Below, piece by piece: positions 22,131 to 34,695 of a DNA stretch of 64,000 nt (positions within the stretch are counted from its first letter, which is position 1; each line of letters opens with the position of its first letter). The notes below the pieces were generated by a model. It was given only the letters and a program-made list of their open reading frames with translations, did not search any database and was not told where the DNA came from. The position numbers and the translations under genes are program-made. The DNA comes from Spinacia oleracea (lineage: Eukaryota; Streptophyta; Magnoliopsida; Caryophyllales; Amaranthaceae): positions 60,056,517-60,120,516 of the forward strand of contig NC_079490.1 in assembly GCF_020520425.1 (NCBI RefSeq), read 5' to 3'.

Positions 22131-25100
22131 TGTAACACCCCGACAATTCTCTGTTTTCTAAAATAATCTTTTTATATAAAACGTAGAGAATTATCAAGGC
22201 ATTATCGCCCGTGTGAAAACGTAATGGCTTATTCAGAATTTTGCAGCGGAAAACATAAAACTAATTTTAGGTTTATAAATAATCGATTACAGGTTTAATC
22301 CCAAAAACCAACCAACGAAAATAAGGAAATATAAATAGGACGACAAGTTTAAAGTCCAAATTAACAAACCAAGTCACTTAGCAAAACAAAACTAAATACA
22401 AGCTCTCTAATCCCGATCCCAATGATGCAACATCTTCAAACCTGCAGATGGACAATGCTTATTGATCCTTAGAGACTGCTCACCAAAGATTGGGTCATCA
22501 CAGGATCAATAAGGCATAGCCATGATCAACATGCACAAGCAAAAGCACGTAATCAGCAAAGCTGAGTACTACATACTAAAACAAAAACAATCCTAACATG
22601 ATACTAATAAACGAACAACCCTAACATGATTCTAATGAAACATAAGCAAGGAAAACCAAAACATATTGACTTGAAAGCTATACTTGACTGGACTAGACTT
22701 TTGTATCCTTAACATTATTTTAATTGAAATAATCAATGGACCGAGTTGCTACTAGAAACTTCTTCTTCTTCACTAAGGAAGACGAGGTACGGGCGCGACT
22801 CCGTAAACCCCAATGACCTGCGATATCGAGGGACTTTTGAATAAAATAGAACCGGTGATCAATCCGGCCCCAGAAAAAGCCATAGGCGACCCATGACCCC
22901 AACTCCTGATTGTCCGGCACTTTAGACGTGCACAGTCTAAAGCTATTGCTACTCAGTTTCACTTTACATGATTTACAAATTAAACTCTGTTATGACTCAA
23001 CAATCACATAAGTCATACAATCAACGATTATTCACAACTGTTTTTTATCTTGGAATTAAGTATGTGATCACAAGGCATCAAGCATGACTCATTCCAATTA
23101 AATCCAACCTTTCCTTTAATACTGATCAACCCCTCTATATGGGTATAAGGTTTCAACTTACTAAACAAGGTCCACAACCCTCATAAAGTAGTGAAAAGCT
23201 AAAAGGGAACAATGAACAATCGATCTGAATTAATATATAATAATCTAATGTTCCCAACCAACATGTTCGCATCAATCATCCATACAAAACATGCTATAAT
23301 TCTCATAAAGAAATATATATGCTTAACATGTCCTTCCAACAATATTAAACATGCACTTTCAACATAACCTAGTTCATCAACAATTTCAACATAACTAAGT
23401 TCCTCAATCATTTCAACATAACCAAGTTCATCAATAATTTCAATATGGTTTCAACAAATCACACACATTCCAAGCACACAGGTATGTACGTACCTTGTGT
23501 AAACAAACTGATAGACCACTTTAACGAACTCAAAAGTCGCCTACAAAGAATTCTCCGCCTAAAAACAACCAATAAAATTCCCCAATCAATATCCAACGAT
23601 TTACAACAATACTAAAGCACTCTAAATACACCCTAAACACATTTTGAACTATCCCCAATATCGAAACTTAACTAAATAACCTCCAAGCATAATAATATTA
23701 AACTAATGATCCCAAAATATTCTAAACTCCAATAAAACATCCTTTTTAAACTTTCCAGCAATATATAATAATTTTAAACGTCCACAAAACATAATCAACG
23801 TTCTTAAAATCATAAAAATAATAGCTTAATAATATATAATCATTCTATTATGATTTAAATCATTAAAAACCTTAAAAATTCACACTTTAATAATTAAAAT
23901 CATTATTTCATTTCAATTACCTAATCTGAAAATTAATAATTTAATTATGCAAACCTAAAATTCTGAAATCCACAATTAAATCATAAAGCTTATAATTTAA
24001 ATTCAAGAAACGCAATTTAAATTATTAAAACATTATTAAATTCACTATTTAAACATAATATGTAAATCTGAAAATTCTAGTTAAATCATAAAAACATATA
24101 ATTTAAATTCAAGAACGTAATTTAAATTCAAGAGCATAAATTCAAATTAATAAACTTAATTAAAAGATTTAAATAACTTAGGGTTTAAGAAACAACCAAA
24201 AGGAGGAGAGAAAGGGCGCTGGCCGGTAGCAGGGAGGCACTGCAACTGTGCTGGGCGGCAGGTGTCGTGAGGAGCGACGTGGCTAGGCTGGGTGCAGGTG
24301 ATCGTGTGGACGGCCGGTGCTAGTTCGATGAACACAGTTGCGGTTAGAGGGGAACCACGAAAACGAAATAGAGAGGGGAAAGACGAAAGGGAAGAAGAGG
24401 AAGAAGTAGACTGACCGGCGGGATAGAAGGGAAGTGCAGCGAGTAGCGGTGCGGTGGCTGTGCAACTGGTCACGGTGGTTGAGCAAACAGAAAACACCAA
24501 GTGAAGAGGAGAGATAAAACAAAAAAAGAAAAAGAACAAGAGGGAAGAGGTGAGAGGGAGATTAACGGCGACAAGCAGGGACGACGGAGTTGGTCGCAGG
24601 TGGCTGATGGTGGTGTAGGCACTGGGTGGTCGCCTGCGAAGAGGAGCAGGGTTTGAGTAATTCACGTGAAAGGGAGAGAGAGTTTGAGAGTTTGGTGTAT
24701 ATATATATTTTTTCTTCTATATCACGTGAAGTGAAAGGGTAAGAGTTTTGGGTAATTTTCTCTTGTTTTATTTATTGTGGGCTTTACTAATTGGGCTAGC
24801 ATTAGAATTTGGGTTTTAGTGTTTGAGTCAAAATCGAATATGATTACTTTCCGAATTCAACGAGTTTTCCTAATTCAAATTCTTTTCAACATAAAATTCT
24901 AAAATTATTCTTGATTGTACAAACCGTTAAAATATTTAGAATATATTTAAATAAAATTAAATATACATTAAATATATAATAAAATTCAAAAATCGTTAAA
25001 TATTTAGAACGTACTTAAAATAAAATAAATATACGTTAATTATATATTTATTACTTAAAATTCATACATTCTATTTAAATATAAATAATATATGTTAAAA

Positions 25101-25137
25101 CATATTAATAAAATTTATAAATTTACGGGGGATTACA
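22131..25137 (-). repeat. 5' LTR of the gag-only chromovirus-like element
   Basis: Same ends and structure as 15486-18493, 3,007 bp, with scattered substitutions and small indels. Confidence 0.92.
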
Positions 25138-25413
25138 TATGATGACATCGTCACCATTCCCGACACATTCGGGATGGATTTTGATGATGTGGGGTCACTC
25201 ACTCCGGCATGTAATGGTAAGAGGTGTATGAGCAAGAAGTCTAAGCAAGGCAATCATACGCCTAGGAAGACTTGGTTTGGTCCCCACTCAATAAGTGGTG
25301 GTTTGGGTAAGTTGTTTGTGCCCAAAGAGGCTAAGAAAGGTTTGTTGACTAGTGTTGACCCAAGGTTGGGTGTGTTTGACCCCCCTTCACTTTTGGGGGG
25401 TCCGTCAAGCTAA
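25138..25413 (+). pseudogene. Athila polyprotein C-terminal remnant
   Basis: Continues the frame of 15345-15485 after the target duplication (DDIVTIPDTFGMDFDDVG...) to a stop just before 25413. It is rich in Gly, Lys and Pro (KTWFGPHSISGGLGKLF) and has no catalytic motif. The expected RT, RNase H and integrase between protease and this tail are absent, which marks an internal deletion of the ancestral pol. Confidence 0.6.
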
Positions 25414-25539
25414 TGACGTTAAACGAGCGCTACCGGGAGGCAACCCGTGTATTCATTTCCTCTCTTGTCCCCGCATGAGCTTTGGGGGGATTTGTCAAGC
25501 TAATGACGTTAAACGAGCGCTACCCGGGAGGCAACCCGG
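25404..25539 (+). repeat. Direct duplication in the Athila pol-env interval
   Basis: The sequence GTCAAGCTAATGACGTTAAA and its continuation to GGGAGGCAACCCG occurs at 25404-25447 and again at 25494-25539 (one extra C in the second). A motif ending in GGGAGGCAACCC after the pol stop is characteristic of Athila-class elements. Confidence 0.85.
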
Positions 25540-25617
25540 TTGTCTAACCCCTAGTTTTAGTTTTTGTTTGATTTTATGCATTAATTTTCCATTAATTAGC
25601 TTTATTTTCATTTTCTA

Positions 25618-25830
25618 GTGAAGCTTCAATTTTTTTTTTGCAAAATCATGTTTTGTGCGACCGAACGTCCTTTTTCGTTCGATCGCACAAAACTGATTTT
25701 GGAGGCAAAATGCCCATTTTTTGGTAAACGGTCGCACAGAATTATCTGTTCGATCGCACAGGTCTGTGCGATCGAACTCCTGTTTCTGTTCGGTCGCACA
25801 GCCAGGCGGGGCGGAATCTGACCTCTTTTA
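25618..25830 (+). repeat. LTR-like block of GTGCGACCGAAC motifs inside the Athila internal region
   Basis: Contains several copies of GTGCGACCGAAC/GTTCGATCGCAC in both orientations. It also shares the phrase ATTTTGGAGGCAAAATGCCC...GGTAAACGGTCGCACAG with the LTR segment 11158-11215 (there ATTTTGGAGACAGAATGCCT...GGTAAACGACAGCACAG). It is therefore a diverged copy of part of the LTR. It lies between the polyprotein remnant and the env-position ORF, and is cut at 25830 by the copia insertion. Confidence 0.75.
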
Positions 25831-27214
25831 TGAAGGAAATAATGCCCTTGGTCCAAGTATGCATATAATATTAAGTCTAATAAATGCGGTTCAGTATTAA
25901 TTAACAAGTTAATAATTCAGTGAGATCAAGTGAGCTGAATGCCTAGCTAGAGGCCGCTTCAGTTCAAGTGGAATTAATTATATTAATCCACATCTTACTC
26001 TTGACTGAACCCGTAGGGTCACGCAAATAGTACGTAAACGGATCAAGTATTTAATGGAATTAAATACTCCATCTATGGATATTCGGAATCGACGGATCTT
26101 GGTTTCAGTGGGAGCTGAGATCGTCACAAGCAAGAAATGAATACTCCGGAAACGATGATATTGCCGGAAATGGAAATATGGATCGTATCGGAAATATAAA
26201 TATTATCCAAGTCGTAGATGTTGTCGGAAACGGAAACATGGTACGTATCGGAAAATATTATCGGAGATGGAAATATTGCCGGAATCGGAAATATTGCCGG
26301 AAACGGAAATATTGTCAGAATCGGAAATATTATCGAAATCGGAAAATAATTCCGGAAACGGAAATATTAAATATTTGTTCGAAACGGAAATTAATTCCGG
26401 AATCGGAAATATTAAATATTGTTCGTATCGGAAATGAATTCCGGAATCGGGAATTTAATCGGAAAGCGTATCGTACGAATTAGCATCGGACAAGGCTTGC
26501 TAGACGAAGGCCCAGCACGAGGCCAGGCCAACGCCCAGCAAGCCGCACGCCAAGTGCTCGACCAGGCCCAACGCAAGGCCAGGCCCAGCCAAGCAATGGC
26601 GGGAGCGCACGAAGCCCATGGGCTGCGAGGCCGCATGCGCTGTGCGCTCGGCGTGGGCCGCAAAGCCTGTGTGCGGGCGTGCATGCGTGTGTGTGTGCTC
26701 GTGATTCGTAACGAATCCTAATCCTATCGGAATTCGTGCATTGATTAAATCCTAATCCTAAAAGATTAAATTTATTATTTAGAGTTCTATTAGGATTCTA
26801 ATTAATAAATCCATATCCTAGTAGGATTATAATTCCTTTCCATAAACTCTATAAATAGGTGCCTAGGGTCACGTATTTAGATCGAGATTTGAAGTATTCA
26901 AAAGGTAAGATTTTCAAGCAAAAAATCAGCCAAACACTTGCAACCCAAATAGCCGAAAATCCTAGTAACCTTAAGGGCGATTCTAGTTGGTCAATCTTAA
27001 GGCGGATCCGGACGTGCTGTGGACTATCTACGGAGGGACGACACTTGGAGTCCTAAAGACTTGTTCTTGTTCGGTTCGGGCGCAGCTAGGGAGGGCACGC
27101 TACAAAGTGTATGCATCTGAATTATGCTAAATGATTATGTGTAAATAATATGTTTCCTGGCTTTATAGTTTTTCCGCATGATTTATGTTTATTCATATGT
27201 ATCATAACCTAACA
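25831..27214 (+). repeat. copia 5' LTR
   Basis: Begins TGAAGGAAATAATGCCC and ends CATAACCTAACA. It holds a run of CGGAAAT-type repeats (26143-26462), a GC-rich stretch (26490-26700) and a TATA box (26849-26859). Confidence 0.93.
26849..26859 (+). promoter_or_regulatory. TATA box of the copia LTR
   Basis: CTATAAATAGG context, conserved as CTATAAATAAG at 37853-37864 in the 3' LTR. Confidence 0.55.
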
Positions 27215-27215
27215 G

Positions 27216-27228
27216 TGGTATCAGAGCC
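27216..27228 (+). other. copia primer binding site
   Basis: TGGTATCAGAGCC, the standard plant initiator-methionine-tRNA site, one base after the LTR. Confidence 0.93.
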
Positions 27229-29090
27229 TCTTATTATTTTCATAATCTAAATTGCATGAACATGGTTAAATTTTACAAATTTGCAAAGAATTAAAGGGTG
27301 ATTAATTTTCGTAATTAATTGCAAATTGCGTTTATTTAATTATATGTACGCAGTTTTTCGGCAGTTTGTTCGTTACTCATCCAAATCGAGTGATTTTTGT
27401 GTCAATTCCACATGTAAAAGGCATTCTAAAATTGAAACAAAAAGTAATATTTTTCGGCCGAACCCAGAATTCCCAAATTCGAAGCCTAACTATGACTTTT
27501 CGGAGGTTTTAGTTTTTCGAACGCAAAAATTTGTAAATTTAAGATGTGAAATTAAGTATTTGCTATTCTTGTTGATAAATCTTGAGTTTTTGATTGACCT
27601 ACAGTATATGTTTAACAATTATGAATGCCTAGACTTGTTAATTATACAATCTAATTTGTAATTATGATTAATTTGTTGAAACTCGAATAATTTAGAATTG
27701 ATTTGATTTTCATGATTAATTAATAATTTAATTAGGTACCAATGATTAAAATCCACCATAAAAATTGTTAATTTATGTTAAATTTTTAATTTTTATGACC
27801 TAGATTTGAATCCATGTTAATCGGAAATTAATTGATTAATAAATTTTCGATTTTTCGCCCTAAAATTATGAAATTAATATGATTTATTAATTTGTCATTA
27901 ATTTTGGAAATAAAAGTTTTAATTTTTATGTAATTCGCTCATAAAAACTTGCACGCACAAAGCAATGAACGCTACGTGTTACCCTTAAGGGGTGTTGTAT
28001 AGTGCGGGCATGCGACGACGAGCAAGAGAACTCGTCGCCCATGCGGTACGATGCAACGAGCAAGAGCCATGGCACACGAGCACAAGGCAGCACGCTGCCC
28101 TGTGTCGAGTGCTGTGCGCATATGGGCGAGTGGGCAAGGGTGAAGGGCCAAGGCGCAAGCCATCGGGCAGACGCGTGTGGGCAGCAAGCGTGCTGCGCCA
28201 CAGCGCGCGCTGCCACGCCCAGCAAGCAAGCGCGACGAGCGAGCGGGCGCGCGCAGCGTGGCCTGCACTGCTGCGTTGCGTGTGGCCTGCTTGCGTATTG
28301 CTACACGAACACTCGACGGGGCTTGGGCGCAAGCCCAAGTGCTCGTCGTGTTACGGTTGTCGCGTTTTAAATTTTAATTTGAGATTTTCAGTTCGAGTAA
28401 TTTTAATTAATTTTAAAATTAATAATTTAAATTGTTTTCTTGGATTTTAATTTTGAATATTATAATTATTATAAATTTTATTTATACTAATTATTTTACT
28501 AAAATTAAACCTTGAATTAATTTATCATAGTTATATTCAACTGAAATAAATTAAATAAGTGGATTCAATTATAAATTTATATGAGCTTTAAATTTTAATT
28601 AAATTTGTATGTTTCCGGTTAGACTAGAAATACATTTTTATGTTTAAAATTAGTAAAGCATATGAATTTATTGGTTTAAGTGGGAGCAATTTTAGTCATA
28701 AACTCTTGATTAGGTCTACAAATCCTTTAAGGTTAAACAACTTGATTAGAATTAATAAGGACTGAATAATTGGTAGATTATTGGTGCCCTTAATTAATTG
28801 CTGCAAATATTTATGTGATGCATACAATGTGTTTTAACTAACCAATTATGTGGGCCATTCATGATAATGAATGTATGAATGGTATATATATATTGTATAT
28901 GTACTGTTTTGCAGGTTATGAAGTGACTAGTATGGCCCAAATAGGATAGAAAATATGGTCTGCGTACCATTAATTTGAATGTAATTGGTCTAAAGCACCA
29001 AATTTGTTTTTCAATTTAAATATGGTCTGCGTACCATCAAATAGTTGTAATTAGTTTAATTATAGCTTATCCTACTTGAAGAAAATGGCG
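27229..29090 (+). other. copia leader with GC-rich island
   Basis: AT-rich untranslated leader. A GC-rich island at about 27950-28370 interrupts it about 740 bp after the PBS, matching in position the island of the minus-strand copia (8398-8745). Open frames within the island exist in several registers on both strands, as expected from composition, and are not called genes. Confidence 0.7.
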
Positions 29091-32000
29091 CATCCCACGG
29101 TGAAATTCAAGACGGAGTTTCCAATCCATTTTCAAGACGGACTTTGAAGTTGAAGCTTCAAGATGAAGTCGGGCCATACTAGATCACATTTATCTTATGC
29201 ATGCTTTAAGTTATTTATTGCTATTAAATATGTCTTAAATATGCATGAGATCAAAGCTTGATTATGTTGCATGATTAAGGATTTTAGTTCACTTAAAATC
29301 TAACCAACATAGTAAGAGCCTTAAGTTCCAAACTTAAAAATTGAGTTAAAAGGTGCCATGCCAAAATAACACTTACTTGGATATCCTTTACATCGATCTT
29401 AGTAATAGTTTTCCGCCATAGCGAGGTGTTACTTATCGATACTAAAGGGGTAAGGTACACAAATGATTGTGAGTACATGTTAGTTTTGGTGAAACTCAAC
29501 GATATAAGTAAGGTGTCCTTTTATGTCGTGGCAAAATCGATAGGTTTACCTAATAAGTTCTTAGACGTACCTATCAACCAAGAGTAGTTTCTAGACTATT
29601 AGCAAAAGGCTTTTGCTTACCTAAAATATTTTAGAATTGAGTCAAAATACATAATGTGCTTAATTCTTCAATGGCTTTAGGGTCTTGGAATCATTTTATT
29701 CACACCTGCCGGAACAATAAAATTGAATAAAATGCTAATAACTTTTTTAAATTGTATGATTGCTTTAATTTTCAAGTTATTACTCATGATAAATGTTTAG
29801 ATTTTGTATGCTTCAATGTATGTTTTAATTATTATTTATAATTAAATATCTTGCACTGCAATAAATCCTTTTAGAAAGGTAACAGTAAATTTCCTCGATT
29901 GGTAGTGAATCCAAGAACGATTCACGGAAATGAGAGATGTGAGCAATTTAAAATGTACGATTCTTTTAGCGACTTTTATGGTTGTTTTCGAGTATCAAAT
30001 TCGAATGGCAAACCGATTGGTGCTTGTGAACTCAAAATACAACGTAGTTTTGAGATCATAAAGCATTGAGTTTAAACGCTCAGCCTTACCAATGGTTAAC
30101 AACCTAATATCTTTCTCCATTTAATTCTCGAATGAGTCTAGTCCCTAGACATTCGAATAGATCAATGCTTAGAGAACTTTAGAAGCTTCTGGTAAGATTA
30201 TCTAGTTGAAACAAAATATTCAACATAAATTAAATGGTAAGAACCTTGTTGGAGTGACATTGGACATGTCTAACAAAGTATAAAAGTCAACACTAAAGAA
30301 TTCAATTCTTAAGACTATAAGAATGGGTACAAGAAATAGGAAAACAAGGAACAAATGAAAGGAATTTACGATTCCGTTTCTAACTATAAGTTTATGTTTA
30401 AAGAGAAATGACCTAGCAATCAAACTTCCTTGGTATCATATACCGCTTGAGGTTCTTACTTCGGTAATAACTCAAACAATTGAAGCTAGGCTACACTAAT
30501 GGCCTACAAGTGGGAAATGAAGCATGGCAATGCTACATTAGTTGTAGGGTCATCTAGTTTGTTTTAAGACCTTTCAAAGGCTGGAACTTAATGGCTATTT
30601 TGTTCCATAATCAGCATACCTAAATTTCTGTTTTCAAACACAGAAAGACTCACATTCAAGAAAAACAAAAACAATGTTTGTTTGTTTATTTGAATGAAAT
30701 GGTCAATTACGGGATGAGTCAATATGCTTGATTAAAACAAACAACTCTTTAACATAAGAACTTTACTAGGTTCAAATCAACCCCTTGATCTGAGTTCCAC
30801 TAATCTTTGGCATTGTTGCTTAGACCATATCAACAAGTTAACATTCAAAAGCTCTATTTTGATGGACTTTTGAAAGTTCATTGATTTCTAGATCAATTTA
30901 AGACAACTAGTCTTACTTGTTGAAAGTAACAAAAGATATGAACTATTGTTAGAACGCCTAGACAATAGAGTTCAAAGCTAAAGAAAGGTTTTGTGACTTT
31001 ATTATTTCACACAGATTTGAGTGAATATAGGTTTATTTACTCAATGTGATATAAGTTTGACTCTGTTTGGCTAGTTCAAAGATTCAGAAGTATAAAATCC
31101 ACTTGGTAAGTAATCATAAAGATCTAGGATAGATCATGTTGATAATTACTTAAGTCAAGAATGATCATCAATGATTGTGTGTAGTAAATTCACAATCTAG
31201 CTCCATAAGATATGGAATGATCGAAGTCAATTAGTACTTGATTCGATCAATGATGAATCATAAAGAATTTTCCTATAATTTCTAAACAAAATGCTCAACT
31301 ACCACCAAACTAAACCAAATTCGTCAAAGCTATTGAAAAGTAATTTCAGGATATCTTTTCAATTATATATATCTAAAGAGTTGCTAAACTCAGTGGGAGC
31401 TTAGTGTTTGTTATTCAACAAACTAAGGCCCAAGTCTAGATATATGTTTCATTGTGATTTATTCAAATGAGACACAAGGGTATTGTTTCTACCACGAATT
31501 TTTGAGAACATAATGTTTGTTTGCTCGAAATAATGTCCTTTTGGAGATTCGTTTCCAAAATGACAAGTGGGAGAAAATAGACCTCGAAAGTCATCGAGGC
31601 GAACAACAAACATAAATGGACATTCCGGAGGATTTTCGAAGGACTTTAGAAGTGGCTTTAAAGAATAGACATCTCTTAGAAGACTTTACAAGTTCTTCAA
31701 GGAGAAAAGAATATTCAAAGGACTTTCAAGTGGCTATTGATATTCTATTGTTTGATGTTCTGTACCCAAGTAGGCATAGAGTTCAAATCACTGAAACTAT
31801 GAGATTCTTCTATTAGATAGTGAAGAAATATGGAGTTCAGGTCACTGAAGCTATGCGATTCTTCTATTAGATAGTAAAGAAGCCTACAACTTGCAGTCAA
31901 ACTATTATCATGTAGATTAATGAGTTTGTGACCTGTAAGAAAGCTATGACAAAACCCAGATTCCCTAAAATGGTTAGAGGCCATATATAGACTCAAATGT

Positions 32001-34508
32001 TTTAAATGGTTAGAGGCCATAAAACATACTCAATGTTTTGATGACAAAATTGAAATTTTGTTGATTTGCAAGAATAGTTTCACACCTATTGGTTGCAAGT
32101 TTGTTTTAAGGAATAAAAACCATCAAACATGAAATTGTGTTCACACACAAAGCTAGATTAGTTGCTAAAGGTTACAAGCAAATTCACGGTGTGGATTGTG
32201 TTGATACCTCATGCAAAATCGTAATGCTTAAGTTTATAAATCAAGCAATGATTACATATTGGTACATATGGCAATTGGATGACAAAACGTATTCTTCAAT
32301 CAAATGTTGGAAGAAACTATGTACATGACATGTCATAGGATTTGTGGATCCAAATAATGCTTGAAATGAATGCTAGCTTATGAAATCTAAGTACAGATTT
32401 AAGCAAGCAATTGGGAATTGGAATTGTATTTTAGTGAAGCTAATAAGTATTTTAGTTTCATAAAATGTACATGAAGTTTAGTGGGAGTACATAAAAACTT
32501 AATTGGTCCTATGTGTATCACACACATATCTCTCTATTGTGAAATAACATTCAAATGCTAATGACTTAGGTTTGAAATTATTCATCAATGATGGACCAAG
32601 GCAAAACTTAGTACATACTGGGTATTAAGATCTATTTACAAAGATCTTATGATATTATTTTGGATTAAGTAATGACATTTACTAAATCAAACACGAAAGA
32701 CTCCATTGGAGATATTCGACCCATATGAATAAATCTAAGTAAAGGATGTTTGAACTATGTATAAGCATTTACTAAGTTAAACATCAAAGAGTCTAAATGA
32801 GATTCTTAACCTTTATTATATGTCAAAGAATTTAGCTGGAATTAGTATCTACTGAAACTAGATGAGCTAAAGTTACATGAATAGAATTCAATTGGGAATT
32901 ATTCTGCAAAAGAATTTATCATGTATGATAATATGAGGATTGCCAAAAATGTATCGTATGGCTTTAAGCATGACGAACATATACCAGTCTCTATTTATCT
33001 AAGTGAAGATCAACTAGATTGAGATCAAGAAAAACTTATGGTACTTAAAAAGGTACATAGGAATAGTTCTTGATTCAAGGAAATAAAGATATGCTAAATA
33101 TTAATGCTACGCGCATAAACACTGGCAAAGGATCAAGCAAGATTCCTTTGGAGTTAACCATTGGCAAGGACGAGCTATAGAGCATCGTGTTTTGAAAATG
33201 GAAACATGGGTTTGAGACCATGAGTTGTTGCGTGGGAAATTAAAATATTAATTTCTATGTTCCAAAGATACAGCTGGAAAGTCTTCCACATATCTGTGAA
33301 CTGCTTGGATAAGTAATTCCAAACAAAGCATCACTAGCAACCTATAAAGTTAAAGTAAAAGTACTTATTGCCTAAGAAGCAATAAAACAGAGTTGTTTAT
33401 ATTAATGAGTTCTTCATTGAACTTGGGAAGATCACATGTATGTTGAATTAATGGTTCTTCATTGCAAATTGCGTAGAACCACTAATGTAGCAAGAAAGAC
33501 TAGATCACAAAATAAACTTACTCAAAAGATCTTATCATCATATCTCGAAGAACATTCGATGAAAAGGATATTAAGATTGGCAAAGCATGATAACTAAACC
33601 AATGCAACAAGTGAGAAGCAACACTCACATTGTAGCACTGGAAATCAAGCATAGCTTTGAATTCCATGAACTATTTTAAAGATGGGTTTGAGGCCCATGG
33701 TTCTAAAACAATGGGGTTGAACATTTATCATATATGAAATGTATTTTCATATCCCATTTAATCTTGGTTTAGTATTAAATGATGAGTCCCTTCAATTTGA
33801 CGAAATATTCAAGATAGACTGTCAAGACCAGTCCTGTGACTAAGAAATGTCTATCAAGTGAACTTGAAAGTCAAAAGTTGAAAATGGTCCCTGGTCGGAG
33901 TTTTCTATAAAGATGGACGCATAGAAAACGTTAACGACTAGAATGCAAGATGACTAGTAGTTCTGTTTCTTGAACTATGTGGACATGGCAATGTCATAAT
34001 CATTAGCATAGATACTTACTTTGGGAAGACTAGTATCGGACAGACCTATGAAACTTTACTGTAAGAGATGAAAATCTGTCATAAGTAAATTTCATTAAAA
34101 TTATTAGACACTAAATCCTCAATACCTGAGTGATTTGAGATTACTTGTTTGAGAACTGGTTACTTTGACGTTGACCAACCGTCGCACCGTAAAAGGAGGC
34201 TATAAAGGCAACGCTCAGGTAATCACCTATCAAACGAAGTCTAATCTCAAGATCGCAAGATTGGGATTGTCCTCCCATAAATCGGGATGAGATGCTTAAA
34301 AGTTGTACAAGGCAAATCGGAGAGCTAGAAACTGTAAAATGCATGGCCGTGCTCGGATGAATCATAGGCTATGATTATCTGTTTATTTGATCAGTTGAAC
34401 TCTGAAACCGAGAAACACCTCTGGACATAATAAGGATGACAACTCTTACCTTATGTTCAAGATCAAGAATCGAGCGACAAAGGAATTAGGTAATGCACAC
34501 TTGTCCCT
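29091..34508 (+). pseudogene. Decayed copia gag-pol
   Basis: No long frame remains, but copia landmarks survive in order. Near 31980-32100 is the block before RT (EAMK...FTPIGCKF). At 32140-32230 is the RT start (THKARLVAKGYKQIHGVDC). At 32380-32420 is a trace of the YGLKQA motif (KYRFKQAIGNWN). Around 33360-33650 is the RNase H end (KQ..VYINEFFIELG, YHHISKN). Stops and frameshifts occur every few dozen codons. The first part (29091-31600) presumably held gag, protease and integrase but I could not place motifs securely. Any movement must have used enzymes from another copy. Confidence 0.7.
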
Positions 34509-34510
34509 AA

Positions 34511-34525
34511 GGACAAGTGGGAGAC
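34511..34525 (+). other. copia polypurine tract
   Basis: GGACAAGTGGGAGAC directly before the 3' LTR; plus-strand DNA synthesis would be primed here. Confidence 0.85.
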
Positions 34526-34695
34526 TGAAGGAAATAAAGCCCTTGGTCCAAGTATGCATATAATATTAAGTCTAATAAATGCGGTTCAGTATTAATTAAC
34601 AAGTTAATAATTCAGTGAGATCAAGTGAGCTGAATGCCTAGCTAGAGGCCGCTTCAGTTCAAGTGGAATTAGTTATATTAATCCACAGCTTACTC

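Larger units (their letters stand above)
15486..25137 (-). mobile_element. Chromovirus-like Ty3/gypsy element carrying gag but no pol (TR-GAG type)
   Basis: Two LTRs of 3,008 and 3,007 bp (15486-18493 and 22131-25137) begin TGTAACACCCCG and end GGGGGATTACA on the plus strand. The target duplication TATGA lies at 15481-15485 and 25138-25142. Orientation is minus, shown by the polypurine tract next to the left LTR, the PBS next to the right LTR and the gag reading. The LTR ends and the PPT neighbourhood resemble Tekay/Del chromoviruses. The internal region is only 3.6 kb and lacks protease, RT, RNase H and integrase, so mobility would need a partner element. The LTRs look about 98% alike by eye. 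Confidence 0.92.

Noticed and set aside
25174..25413. Possible separate small host gene
   Set aside because: The frame continues the Athila polyprotein across the nested element and is followed by the Athila pol-end motif.
27216..27228. tRNA gene, because of methionine-tRNA-like sequence at this and the other PBS sites
   Set aside because: Only the 12-18 nt complementary to a tRNA 3' end is present, next to LTR ends; no cloverleaf can be formed.
27926..28450. Up to 152-codon frames on both strands in the second copia GC island
   Set aside because: Same reason: composition-driven openness with no shared protein similarity between the two islands.
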